A stretch of 64,000 nt of DNA from LMUY01 sp965199555 (GCA_965199555.1 CBDASJ010000007.1:1-64000); one strand, 5' to 3'; shown: positions 33,361 to 41,810, numbered from the stretch's first letter. Made by a program: numbers and translations. Notes: generated by a model not told the origin, from the letters alone.

Positions 33361-34227
33361 CTAGGCCGTTCCAAGTGCGTGCAGAGCTACCATGAATTCA
33401 GTCAGCTCCACATAACCGCCGACCTTGCTTATCGGAATTACCTGCACTTTGCTGTCCTTGAACCAGCGGCTCTCTTCAATGGTGGTGACGTCTTCCTGTG
33501 CCATAAGTGCGTAATGGTTCGGTCCTGTCGTTGGTGCGAACTCGTCGGCAAGGTAACCTAGGAGTAGTCGAATCTCCGGGTCTGTCAGAGATGCACCGAC
33601 AAACACTATAGTAAACATCGAGAACATTGCCGCCAGCATGCTCTGGTAAGCTCGCTGACGATAGAGTAGCTCTCGATAGTCAATCTCCGTCAGTATGATC
33701 CCATTCCCGGCCTTTAATGCATCGCCATGTGCTTTTAAAAGGAAGAACTCGCGCCTGTAGAGCCGACGTTGGATCTCGCCTGTGTCGCGGAAGGTGCAGA
33801 CTGGCAAGCCGTATTTACCACTCTTTTGATAGGCCTGCTCCAGCAGGATGTCGTAGTTAGTCGTAATTACAAACTGCAGATTCTTTGCTTGCACAATCGC
33901 ATCGTGAAGATCGGTTGGCTTGGGAGCCGGTGTTATAAACGTGGACTCGATGAACTCATCAAAATTACTGGCAAGATCCTCTTTTAAACCGCCGGCAATC
34001 ATCAGAAATTTTGAGCTGTCGCCCACCAGCGCTCGATACTCCGCTAGGCGGTCGCCTTTTATCAGGCGAAGGCGCTCCGCCTGCGATATCATAAGCTCAA
34101 GCAAATTCTTCCATGTTGGGAGACCCGCGCCCACCGATGCGCCTGCACCGACTAGGAGTGCGCAACGGCCCTCGCGATATGCCGACACTAGAGGGCCAGG
34201 AATGTTCGCCTGATCGAAAGGCATCAA
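33361..34227 (-). CDS. SIR2-family protein (predicted NADase effector)
   Basis: A 288-residue protein with a full SIR2 fold: LLVGAGASVGAGLPTWKNLL (NAD phosphate loop), VITTNYDILLEQAY (the catalytic asparagine of TTNYD), FLLKAHGDALKAG (active-site histidine) and VFVGASLTDPEIRLLLGYL. In defence systems SIR2 domains destroy NAD+ when a partner senses infection. There is no fused sensor. The partner is most likely the DUF262 gene directly upstream, because the two overlap by four bases (34224-34227). Base composition is clearly more AT-rich than the Ssp genes, which suggests separate transfer. It is convergent with the phosphorothioation operon. Confidence 0.8.
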   Translation of the reverse strand: MMPFDQANIPGPLVSAYREGRCALLVGAGASVGAGLPTWKNLLELMISQAERLRLIKGDRLAEYRALVGDSSKFLMIAGGLKEDLASNFDEFIESTFITPAPKPTDLHDAIVQAKNLQFVITTNYDILLEQAYQKSGKYGLPVCTFRDTGEIQRRLYRREFFLLKAHGDALKAGNGIILTEIDYRELLYRQRAYQSMLAAMFSMFTIVFVGASLTDPEIRLLLGYLADEFAPTTGPNHYALMAQEDVTTIEESRWFKDSKVQVIPISKVGGYVELTEFMVALHALGTA

Positions 34228-35273
34228 GCTCTCCCGGAAATATCGTTGAAGAAAGCCTGCATAGCCGCAGCACGGGCTCGAATGTTGGAGGTAGTCCCTC
34301 CCTGAATACGAAAAGCGTTAATGTAACTGTAAAGGTGACGATCCAAAACAGCGTCTTTTCGACGACCGCGGATCAGGGCATCTGGCTGGCTGTTGTACTC
34401 TAAGCGTCGTGCATCGAACGCCCGATAAGCGGCTGCAACCTTGGCAGCGTTGGTGGACTGTCCGGATCGCTGCCGCTGCATAATTAGCCAGCAGAGATCC
34501 ATGACGATCCACTTTTGCGTAAGCTTCCGACCTAACGCAGCGTCGACCTCCTCCAAAACGTTAAGAGTATCGCCCACTTCGGCAGCCATTTTGAGAATAT
34601 CATTGGCCTGATCGGGGCCGTAGGACAGGATAAAGCTACGAAGGCTTGGTGCCTTAAGGTCGCTTGGGCCTTTTGCTGCCATGGCAAAGAGTAACGTCGT
34701 GAAATCAACCTTTTTGTAGCGCGCTCCGGAAATTCTTGAGTTGACAAAGAACTCGTGCGTTTCAGCAATTACGTTAATTGTATGTTGCAATGGCCCGCCT
34801 ATGGCGTTGCGCAGCTCCGCAGGATTCAGAGACACGCCCATTTGCAGCCGAGAAAACAGGCTAGAGATTTCGTCCTGCGTCGACTGCGTTATTTCTGACA
34901 CCACAGCGTCGAATACGTCAAACCTGTTCCGCAAGTCTTTGTGGATCTGAGCAAACTTCAGTCCATGAACGTTGTGTCCATCAATTTGCGGCAATGGCTC
35001 AATGAAGTTAAGCGGTAAGTTGCCAGAACGGAATTCAAATATTGCGCGCAGGCGTTGCTGCCCATCCACAGCGTCATACTCGTGAGGCGATCCGGGGGGA
35101 AGCTTTCGCAGGTAAATTTTTGGGATGTCCATCCCACGAAGAATCGAGTCGATAAGTAGCACCTGCCGCGTAGATTGCCACGCTGCGCCGCGTTGGAAGC
35201 GCGGATTTAGATCTATCGCGTCCTTGAGGTTCCACAGCGTCATGATGGTCCACTTGCGTTGTTCGATCTTCAT
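34224..35273 (-). CDS. DUF262-domain protein (predicted phosphorothioate or DNA-modification sensor)
   Basis: A 349-residue protein. DUF262 signature: DLNPRFQRGAAWQSTRQVLL then IDSILRGMDIPKIYLRKLP and EYDAVDGQQRLRAIFEFRSG (about residues 68-85), followed by LFSRLQMGVSLNPAELRNAI. No HNH/DUF1524 nuclease domain follows; the C-terminal 150 residues are helical. In SspE the DUF262 domain binds phosphorothioated DNA through this region and controls the nuclease. Here it is followed by a SIR2 gene instead. AT-rich codon use matches the SIR2 gene and differs from neighbours. The promoter should lie at 35280-35400. Confidence 0.75.
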   Translation of the reverse strand: MKIEQRKWTIMTLWNLKDAIDLNPRFQRGAAWQSTRQVLLIDSILRGMDIPKIYLRKLPPGSPHEYDAVDGQQRLRAIFEFRSGNLPLNFIEPLPQIDGHNVHGLKFAQIHKDLRNRFDVFDAVVSEITQSTQDEISSLFSRLQMGVSLNPAELRNAIGGPLQHTINVIAETHEFFVNSRISGARYKKVDFTTLLFAMAAKGPSDLKAPSLRSFILSYGPDQANDILKMAAEVGDTLNVLEEVDAALGRKLTQKWIVMDLCWLIMQRQRSGQSTNAAKVAAAYRAFDARRLEYNSQPDALIRGRRKDAVLDRHLYSYINAFRIQGGTTSNIRARAAAMQAFFNDISGRA

Positions 35274-35404
35274 TCAAGCGCCACGCCTTCGCGAGATAAT
35301 GCAATCTGCCCTGTCCGATCTTGATATAGAGCAGCGTTCTTGTAGCGAAGCCATCCGGGTTAATAGCTTGGCGGTGCAATAAGGCGGACAGGGCCGCCGT
35401 ATTC

Positions 35405-35422
35405 TGATAACAGATTTTATCA
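35405..35422 (+). repeat. Short inverted repeat TGATAA-N6-TTATCA upstream of the XerC/D-like gene
   Basis: TGATAA (35405-35410) and TTATCA (35417-35422) form a symmetric site 29 bases before the recombinase start. It could be an operator or half of a recombination core; only its symmetry is seen. Confidence 0.3.
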
Positions 35423-35450
35423 AGATAGGATGGTACGAGAGGGAGGCTCC

Positions 35451-36431
35451 ATGGACGACCCCGACCGCAACGCCGACCGGCTCCCGATCCCGTCAGCACC
35501 CGCCGGCCGGCTGCTGACGGCGGCTGAGTTCCACCGCCTAGCCGACGTGCCGCCGGAGGTCGAGTGGTTCGCCAATGTGACCAACCCCAACACCCGCCGG
35601 GCCTACGAGAACGCCGTGCGCGACTTTACCCGCTTCGCCGGCATCGCTCGGCCGGAAGAGTTCCGCGTCGTAACCCGCGCGCACGTCATCGCGTGGCGTG
35701 ACGAGCTGGCGCGGCGCGGCCTCGGCGGCGGCACCGTCCGGCACCGGCTAGCGTCGCTGGCCTCGCTGTTCGAGCATTTGTGCGAGCGGAACGCCGTCAC
35801 CCACAACCCGGTCAAGGGCGTCGAGCGGCCGCGGACGGAGAGCGGCGAAGGCAAGACGCCGGCCATCGGCGACCACCAGGCCCGCGAGCTGCTCGCGGCG
35901 CCCGCCGAGGATACGGTCAAGAGCAAGCGCGACCGCGCGATGCTTTCGACTCTGCTGTTCCACGCGTTGCGGCGCGAGGAGGTGTGCAAGCTCCGGGTCC
36001 GCGACGCCAGGCACGCGCGTAAGGGCGTGCCGCACCTCAAGGTGTCCGGCAAGGGCGGCAAGACACGCTACGTGCCGCTGCACCCGGCCACCCAGACCCT
36101 GATCCACGAGTACCTCTCCGCCGCCGGGCACGGCGAGGACGATTCCGGCGCTCTGTTCCGGCCGACCCGCAACAACCGCACCGGCCGGCTCGGCGACGCG
36201 ATCACCGCCGACCAGGTCTATAGGTTGGTGCGGGGCTATTCTGCCGCCCTCGGTTTCGAGATCGGTGCGCATGCGCTCCGGGCTACGGCAGCCACCAACG
36301 CACTCGACCACCAGGCTGACATCGCCAAAGTGCAGGAATGGCTCGGGCACGCGAACATCGCGACAACGCGAATTTACGATCACCGGCGCACGCGGCCAGA
36401 GGACAGCCCGACGTTCAAGGTGAGCTACTAA
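35451..36431 (+). CDS. XerC/D-like tyrosine recombinase
   Basis: A 326-residue recombinase starting at ATG 35451 behind GAGGGAGG. The N-terminal SAM-like core-binding domain runs to about residue 130 (SNTRRAYENAVRDFTRFAG-like, NPNTRRAYENAVRDFTRF). Catalytic residues are all visible: R in FHALRREEVCKL, K in SGKGGKTRYVPL, H-A-L-R in GAHALRATAA, H in WLGHANIATTRIY, and the tyrosine in RIYDHR. It could move the phosphorothioation/DUF262-SIR2 block, or be a resident phage-type integrase. It is divergent from the DUF262 gene. Codon use is GC-rich like the chromosome. Confidence 0.88.
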   Translation: MDDPDRNADRLPIPSAPAGRLLTAAEFHRLADVPPEVEWFANVTNPNTRRAYENAVRDFTRFAGIARPEEFRVVTRAHVIAWRDELARRGLGGGTVRHRLASLASLFEHLCERNAVTHNPVKGVERPRTESGEGKTPAIGDHQARELLAAPAEDTVKSKRDRAMLSTLLFHALRREEVCKLRVRDARHARKGVPHLKVSGKGGKTRYVPLHPATQTLIHEYLSAAGHGEDDSGALFRPTRNNRTGRLGDAITADQVYRLVRGYSAALGFEIGAHALRATAATNALDHQADIAKVQEWLGHANIATTRIYDHRRTRPEDSPTFKVSY

Positions 36432-36466
36432 GCAGCCAGCCGTGTCCGTCATCCAACCCAACGCGG

Positions 36467-37336
36467 CTAATCTCGCAATCCGAGAGCGTCTAACCAGGCG
36501 TTGACAATACCGAAGGCATCCTGCTGCCATTGATCCTTAGTGCGGTTGCCAAGGATAGCGGTATCCGCGACGAATTTCCGCACGCTTATTGGCCCGAAGC
36601 CTTCAATGTCGCTGAACTTCTCGCGGATGATGCGGTAGCCTGCTGCGCCGCTCGGATGTTCGAGGAGCGGTTTGCAGGCATCTGCAAGGGCCTCGATGCC
36701 GTCGCCGTAATTCCGGATACAGTAGTAGATGTCGTAAGCGTCTTTCTGTTTCAAACGACCGCCCAGGGCGTGACCCTTCATCGCAAGCAGCGCTTGAATG
36801 GAGCAGATCGCAATCTCCACCGTGTTGGTGCCGCCGCCCGGCATCGGCGCACTGACGGCTGTTAATTCGTGAAAACGCAGTGCGAGATCCGCGCCGTCTG
36901 CGCGCTGGACCGCGAAGTGGTCCACGAGGGGCGGCTTGTTCTTGATGATCTCCGCATCGCGCGGCATCAAGAAGTCGATGATGACGTTGACGGCCTGCCC
37001 GTCGTCCAAAGGCGGCACTTGGCGCACAAGTTGGAAGCGGCGTAGCTCGCGGCGTTGCTGATACCCATGGCTCATCAGGGATTGGACAAGCGTCGCATAC
37101 TCGCCGTCACCGAGAGCCTCGGCATCAAGACTGAGATCAACATCGATGGTGCCGACGTGCCGCATCTCCTCATTGTCGAGAAGCAGCCACGGAACGGCCC
37201 CACCGATTACCGCGAACTTACCCTTGTAGGAGCCGAGAATCTGACCGATTTCGACGAGGACGGATTTGACAGCTGCGGTCGTCCGATCATCGTAATCGGA
37301 AGCGGACTGGGGATCCTGCGGGTTCAATTCGGCCAT
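36467..37336 (-). CDS. Nucleotidyltransferase-like toxin (AbiEii-type)
   Basis: A 289-residue protein. The nucleotidyltransferase core is FAVIGGAVPWLL followed by HVGTIDVDLSLDAEAL (G-G...D-x-D), then NVIIDFLMPRD as third acidic element and ALLAMKGHALGGRLKQKDAY-type K/D motif (MKGHALGGRLKQKDAYDIYY). This matches AbiEii/MenT-like toxins that block growth by nucleotide addition to tRNA. It overlaps the upstream AbiEi-like gene by 13 bases, as in AbiE operons. It is intact. An alternative is a resistance-type nucleotidyltransferase, but the partner gene argues for a toxin-antitoxin pair. Confidence 0.75.
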   Translation of the reverse strand: MAELNPQDPQSASDYDDRTTAAVKSVLVEIGQILGSYKGKFAVIGGAVPWLLLDNEEMRHVGTIDVDLSLDAEALGDGEYATLVQSLMSHGYQQRRELRRFQLVRQVPPLDDGQAVNVIIDFLMPRDAEIIKNKPPLVDHFAVQRADGADLALRFHELTAVSAPMPGGGTNTVEIAICSIQALLAMKGHALGGRLKQKDAYDIYYCIRNYGDGIEALADACKPLLEHPSGAAGYRIIREKFSDIEGFGPISVRKFVADTAILGNRTKDQWQQDAFGIVNAWLDALGLRD

Positions 37337-38460
37337 GCAAGTTTCTCGGATCGAAGATGCTCCGCGGCCTCGACCCCACGCTCACCCGCGGTTGCGAGGT
37401 CTAGATAGGTCTGAACCGGACTGGTGCAGAGGATGCCCGGAACGGGCTCGACAGCGTCTAGGAATACGCCCTCATCGTAGGTCACGGTGATCGCGACGTT
37501 CTCGCCCTTTGACGCGCTTGTTAGTTTCAAACCCGACTTCAGGACGTGGAGCCCGGCATTGTTGGCATAGAAGTGCTGCGTGGTTGAGCGCGCGTAAGGC
37601 GATAGCCAACGCGCAGCCGAGAAGGATGCGAAGATCGCTCGGGCGCCATGTGCATCACCGTGATCATTGGGGAGGATGCCTTCCTTCGCTACAATGTCGA
37701 GCTGCTTGCCATGCAAAATCGTGTAGAAAAGCCGCTTTTCTCCCGCCGGAGGTTCGTAGGCGTCGCGCCATGCGTCCAGCACCCTGTTCGGTGCGTGGAG
37801 ATACAGACCGTTATCCGACAGCTTAGCCCACTCGCGGTCCAGCAGGCTGGCCCGCACGTTGCTGACCTGCCCCAGACTAACATTCGCCACTTTAGCTAGA
37901 TCCACGACTTTCCATTCGCGTGATGGATCGCGAAGCATGGTTCGCAGGATCTGTGCCGACTTTGGCTTGAAGATCGACTTCAGATCTCGTCGCTGAACCG
38001 AGGGCTTGCTCGAGACGGAGCGCTCGATGAAAATGCCATCGAAGACGATGCGTACGTTGCCTTCGAGATCGAGGAAGCCAACGTTAGCCTCGCGGCACAT
38101 CGCTTGCGCTTCGGCGGAGAGGTATGTGGTGATGAGGACGGGCGTTGCGTCGCGGCCAAATCGGGCATGGGCGAGGTAATTGCGCAACTGGAGAACAGCG
38201 TTACGCACTTGCCTAGGCTGGCCGCTGCTCTTGACCTCGCACACCAGACGATGATGCCTGCCGAATGCCGTTATGTCGGCCACGATGTCGACGTGGTTTC
38301 CGTCGATCGAAACCTCTCGATCGACGGCGTCGACGCGTATCGGGTCTACGCCCGAAAGCAGGCCGCGTAGGGCTTCAACAGCCCTCGCCTCCAGGTCCTT
38401 CATCGAAGCAAGCGATTTCAGCATTTGTTGAAAATAGCATTCTCGCTGAAACCGCGTCAA
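37324..38460 (-). CDS. AbiEi-like antitoxin/regulator with nuclease-like N-terminal domain
   Basis: Up to 378 residues; starts at TTG 38460, ATG 38424 or ATG 38403 are possible. Residues of about 55-100 (VDIVADITAFGRHHRLVCEV then KSSGQPRQVRNAVLQLRNYL) show the D...E-x-K pattern of a PD-(D/E)XK fold. A winged helix follows (WKVVDLAKVANVSLGQVSNV), then an AbiEi-like C-terminal domain. Such proteins repress and neutralise the co-encoded AbiEii toxin. Upstream, several TTTCA/TGAAA repeats (38414-38520) could be its operator; the 38424 start would leave them untranslated. Confidence 0.65.
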   Translation of the reverse strand: MTRFQRECYFQQMLKSLASMKDLEARAVEALRGLLSGVDPIRVDAVDREVSIDGNHVDIVADITAFGRHHRLVCEVKSSGQPRQVRNAVLQLRNYLAHARFGRDATPVLITTYLSAEAQAMCREANVGFLDLEGNVRIVFDGIFIERSVSSKPSVQRRDLKSIFKPKSAQILRTMLRDPSREWKVVDLAKVANVSLGQVSNVRASLLDREWAKLSDNGLYLHAPNRVLDAWRDAYEPPAGEKRLFYTILHGKQLDIVAKEGILPNDHGDAHGARAIFASFSAARWLSPYARSTTQHFYANNAGLHVLKSGLKLTSASKGENVAITVTYDEGVFLDAVEPVPGILCTSPVQTYLDLATAGERGVEAAEHLRSEKLAWPN

Positions 38461-38520
38461 CCGCTTTCACTAAAAGCTCTTACTTCAACAAGCGCTGAAA
38501 AGGCAGTTTTAGATGAAACG
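38414..38520 (+). promoter_or_regulatory. Cluster of TTTCA/GCTGAAA repeats upstream of the AbiE-like pair
   Basis: TTTCAGC at about 38416, TTGAAAA at 38428, GCTGAAA at about 38444 and CGCTGAAAAG at about 38492 recur in both orientations within 100 bases of AT-richer DNA. AbiEi antitoxins bind repeats upstream of their operon, so this may be the autoregulatory site. It partly overlaps the longest possible abiEi frame. Confidence 0.35.
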
Positions 38521-38629
38521 TGTTATTGGAAAAGATGAGCGGCATACCTTGTCCGGTGTGGAGCGCCTTCCAGATCCTCGTCGCAGACATCCCTAGCGCC
38601 GACGAGCGTGCGCGGGTCATTGTCATCCC

Positions 38630-39448
38630 ATGTGCAATCTCTACAGCCTCACCAAGGGCCAGCAAGCAATTCGCGAGCTTTACCGGGCAATGGTGGACCG
38701 CGCCGGCAACCTGCCGTCGCTGCCGGGCATCTTCCCCGACCAGATGACGCCCGTGGTCCGCTCAGGCACGGACGGGCGCGAGCTGGTCATGATGCGTTGG
38801 GGCTTCCCCTGCCCGCCTTCGGTTCCCGGCAATCGCGCCGTCACCAACATCCGCAACACCGCGTCGAGCTACTGGCGAGCCTGGATGATGCCGCAAAACC
38901 GCTGCTTGGTCCCGGTGACGAGTTTCTGCGAGTATGCGCCCGGCAAGCCTGCCGTGCCGCATTGGTTCTCCTTGGCGCAGGATCGGCCGCTCTTCGCCTT
39001 CGCCGGGCTGTGGCGGCCGTGGACCGGCACCCGCGGCACGAAGGCTGAGCCGGTGGAAGGCGCGCACGAGCTGTTCGCCTTCCTGACGTGCGAGCCGAAC
39101 GCCGTCGTGGCGCCAATCCATCCCAAGGCCATGCCTGTGATTCTCACTACGCCCGAGGAATGCGACGCATGGCTGACGGCACCGATCGATGAAGCGCTGC
39201 GGCTGCAACGGCCCCTCGCCGATACGCTGCTTTCGATTGTTGCCAAGGGGGAAAAGCAGGACGGCGCGTCAAGTGTGGATCGGCGTCGGTTGGAACCCCT
39301 GATCGGCGTGGGGGGCGCCGAATTCTTCGCTAGGAACATTAGCCACTTACGGAAGGGACCCCGGCGCCGAAGGGGTTCCTCGACGGAGCCGGTTCACAGT
39401 CACTGGCTCTCACGACGATGGGCCAGCCCTGCGGTGGCAAATGCCTGA
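38630..39448 (+). CDS. SOS-response-associated peptidase (SRAP, HMCES/YedK-like)
   Basis: A 272-residue protein starting MCNLYSLTKG, so Cys2 is exposed after removal of Met1, as required to crosslink abasic sites in single-stranded DNA. Other conserved parts: VMMRWGFPCPP, NIRNTASSYWRAW, RCLVPVTSFCEYAPGK (glutamate) and APIHPKAMPVILTTPEECDAWL (histidine). The family usually ends soon after the QRPL..D.L.IVAKG segment, near residue 210. Here about 60 extra residues rich in arginine and serine follow (KQDGASSVDRRR onward), suggesting loss of the original stop. It lies within the defence-rich island, a common place for SRAP genes. Confidence 0.85.
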   Translation: MCNLYSLTKGQQAIRELYRAMVDRAGNLPSLPGIFPDQMTPVVRSGTDGRELVMMRWGFPCPPSVPGNRAVTNIRNTASSYWRAWMMPQNRCLVPVTSFCEYAPGKPAVPHWFSLAQDRPLFAFAGLWRPWTGTRGTKAEPVEGAHELFAFLTCEPNAVVAPIHPKAMPVILTTPEECDAWLTAPIDEALRLQRPLADTLLSIVAKGEKQDGASSVDRRRLEPLIGVGGAEFFARNISHLRKGPRRRRGSSTEPVHSHWLSRRWASPAVANA

Positions 39449-39576
39449 AGCTACGTCCGCTTTCGGGAACCTGACCTGAATGCCTAAGCGTCCGAGATGC
39501 GCGCATTGCAGACAAGACGCAGGTGCGGCCGGTCTCGTTGTGCCGCCCTCAATGCAGGTTCCCGAGCGGCCCCGAG

Positions 39577-41619
39577 TCACGCCGACCGCACGTCTCTTTT
39601 TGCTGCCAATGATCCGGGTGACGTCGTGGGCTGCCGCTTGGGGTGCGGCTGTCGCGTCTCGTTAAGAGGGCGCCGTGCTGCGTAGCTTCGTCCCCGACCG
39701 GCCATAGGCCCAGGTGGCTGCGTCAAGGCAAGAGCGGTGACTAGTGAAGAAATGTCGATCTCGTAATCAATCTTAGCAACGGCCTCGGCCTTCGATGTCA
39801 GCGGCAGCGGGTCGGTGTAGTGGGATGCTCCGACCGATGAGGGCTCGTGACCTACGATCTGGTCCACCAGCGTGTCGGACCCAACGAACTTCGCCTTCAA
39901 TCTGGTTTCGAACGTCTTCCGGAAAGCATGGAACGGGGTTCGGGCGCTATCAATGCCGAGGGACTTGCGCCAGCGGCCGAACCATTTGGAGACGTTGGCG
40001 CCACGTTGCTGGGACACCTTGCTATCCTTCATTCCAGGAAACAGGCGGGGTGACCCGCGGTCCAGGGCGTCCTGGGCAAAGTCCATCAAGTGGAGCCGAG
40101 TTAGGTCGGGATGGAGGGGGATCTTCCTGTCGCCGGCCTCGCTCTTGAAGGACCGGTCGCGATCGCTCACTAGGTTGATGTGAGCGATCCCATCCTCACG
40201 CTGGAAATCGCCAGGACGCAGCATCGAGATCTCGCCCAGCCGCATACCCGTGTAGAGGCCGATCAGCACCGCCCAGAACTGTGCGCGCTGCAATTCGATA
40301 TCGTCGGGGCCGGCATCCCGCATGTGCGGTGGCGCGAGGAACAGTTTCGAATTCAGCATGGCGGTAAGCTGAACGCTCGTGAACGCCACGCGACTCCGGC
40401 CTGCAAGGCGGGACTCCTTCTTCGCTTCGGAACTTTTAAAGGCCTTGCCGGCAAATGGACATGCCCCGTTGCGAAGTGCGCGGGCTCGCTCCTCATCATC
40501 CACCATCCACTTGCCCCAGCTGGTGAAAACGCTGAAGTCGCGGTTCACGGTCTTCTTGCTGGTTGGCTCGATAAGGCCGGCGAGGCGTTTTGGATCGAGC
40601 CTCACGCCACCATGCGCGATCCGCTCCTTGCCGGCCGCAGCGTCGGCCCGGAACCGGCTGGCCGTCGTGAGTGCTTGGGAGGGTGACATGCCCGCGTAGA
40701 GGCTCTTGCCATAGAGTCGCGGCAGTTCCTGCAGTCGATCGCGGAACTTCCCGGTTATCGTTCGCGTGATCTGGCTGACGGGCATGTCTCCCATCAAGCT
40801 GACGAACTTGAGCACCGCGACATCGGCTTGCTTGCGGTACTTCGCCGACCAGCTCGATTGGCTCGCGAAGAACTCGGCAAAGCTCTCACTCAAGAGCAGT
40901 GTTGCTTCAGCCGTGCTCCCGCTCGGAGCGCTTTGAGGTGGCGGGGTCGCCGGGCGAGGGTTGACCGCGGAGGATTCAGCGGCCCCTGGGAGTTCTTGCA
41001 CCGGAACATCGGCTGAGGCAGGCCATCCGTCGCTGTAATCGCCCCACTCCCGCCTCGCGTTGATCTCGTAGGCTCGGGCGGCCACGACGAGGGAGAGGCG
41101 GCACAGGCGGCGCCACGCGGCGGAGTCCGGCGGAAGGGCGAGTTGCCGCGCCGACAAGGCGTCCTCCACCAGTGGGCGGACGTCCTCCTGCGCGTTGCAC
41201 ATCACGGCGTTACGCCAGTCCTGCGTCCACTGATCGGGAGGGTAAGGCACCTCGTCCCACTCTTCCGGCTCCAGGCCTTCATAGCGCGGATCGGTCTGCG
41301 GCTCCGGCGTCCAGGGCGGCGGCCCAGGCTCGCGTTCGGCCCGCGTGCGCTCGCCATCCTGCAGGATGCGATGGAAGATGTCGTCGAGCACGCGCTTGAG
41401 GTCTTCACGGGTGGGGCTGGGCCGGCGCATGAGCTGCAGGATAGCACGGTCGTAGGCCGCCGAGCAGGCACGAGCGCGGCGCCGGGCGAGCGCCGGATCG
41501 GTCGTGCGCAGGCTGCGCGCGACCCGGCGCATCCCGAGCTGTGACAGGCCGGCAGGCACGCGGCGCTGCCACCAGTAGGTGGCGCGGCGGCGGTAGAGAT
41601 GGTCGATGCAGGTCCCCAA
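39577..41619 (-). CDS. Island integrase (tyrosine recombinase with DUF6538-like N-terminus)
   Basis: A 680-residue integrase. The N-terminal domain (MGTCIDHLYRRRATYWWQRR then VPAGLSQLGMRRVARSLRTT) is of the kind found on integrases of alphaproteobacterial islands. A proline-rich linker leads to the core-binding domain (about residue 270) and the catalytic domain. Catalytic residues are R in YTGMRLGEISML, K in SFKSEAGDRKIPLH, H-A-F-R in FHAFRKTFETRL, H in QIVGHEPSSVGASHY, and the tyrosine of SHYTDPL. It lies 118 bases after the 3' end of tRNA-Gln and reads the same way, the usual arrangement of an island integrase beside its attachment site. The C-terminal 50 residues are basic. Confidence 0.9.
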   Translation of the reverse strand: MGTCIDHLYRRRATYWWQRRVPAGLSQLGMRRVARSLRTTDPALARRRARACSAAYDRAILQLMRRPSPTREDLKRVLDDIFHRILQDGERTRAEREPGPPPWTPEPQTDPRYEGLEPEEWDEVPYPPDQWTQDWRNAVMCNAQEDVRPLVEDALSARQLALPPDSAAWRRLCRLSLVVAARAYEINARREWGDYSDGWPASADVPVQELPGAAESSAVNPRPATPPPQSAPSGSTAEATLLLSESFAEFFASQSSWSAKYRKQADVAVLKFVSLMGDMPVSQITRTITGKFRDRLQELPRLYGKSLYAGMSPSQALTTASRFRADAAAGKERIAHGGVRLDPKRLAGLIEPTSKKTVNRDFSVFTSWGKWMVDDEERARALRNGACPFAGKAFKSSEAKKESRLAGRSRVAFTSVQLTAMLNSKLFLAPPHMRDAGPDDIELQRAQFWAVLIGLYTGMRLGEISMLRPGDFQREDGIAHINLVSDRDRSFKSEAGDRKIPLHPDLTRLHLMDFAQDALDRGSPRLFPGMKDSKVSQQRGANVSKWFGRWRKSLGIDSARTPFHAFRKTFETRLKAKFVGSDTLVDQIVGHEPSSVGASHYTDPLPLTSKAEAVAKIDYEIDISSLVTALALTQPPGPMAGRGRSYAARRPLNETRQPHPKRQPTTSPGSLAAKRDVRSA

Positions 41620-41736
41620 CTGGCCGCTCCCGACGGCGCTGGCTGGGGGTGTGGCGTACAGCTCTGTACGACATTTCCAGCCAAGGCGCGAGTGGTGCGC
41701 TCGGGAGCCTTTGAAATCAGCAACTTAGAGGGGGAG

Positions 41737-41765
41737 TGGCTGGGGGACGTGGATTCGAACCACGA
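41737..41765 (-). other. Probable island attachment site (tRNA-Gln 3' end)
   Basis: The T arm and acceptor 3' strand of tRNA-Gln adjoin the integrase gene. Accessory DNA lies on the lower-coordinate side and conserved chromosome on the other. I did not find a second copy of this 3' end inside the window, so the far attachment site must lie elsewhere. Confidence 0.4.
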
Positions 41766-41810
41766 TAAGCAGAGTCAGAGTCTGCTGTCCTACCGTTAGA
41801 CGATCCCCCA
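41737..41810 (-). tRNA. tRNA-Gln (anticodon CTG)
   Basis: Read on the minus strand, the gene starts TGGGGGATCGTCTAACGG and ends with CCCCCAGCCA, including an encoded CCA. The acceptor stem is TGGGGGA/TCCCCCA, the anticodon arm is GCAGA-CTCTGAC-TCTGC with anticodon CTG, and the T arm contains GTTCGAATC. The 3' half is the usual site for tyrosine-recombinase integration; an integrase gene follows immediately. Confidence 0.93.
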
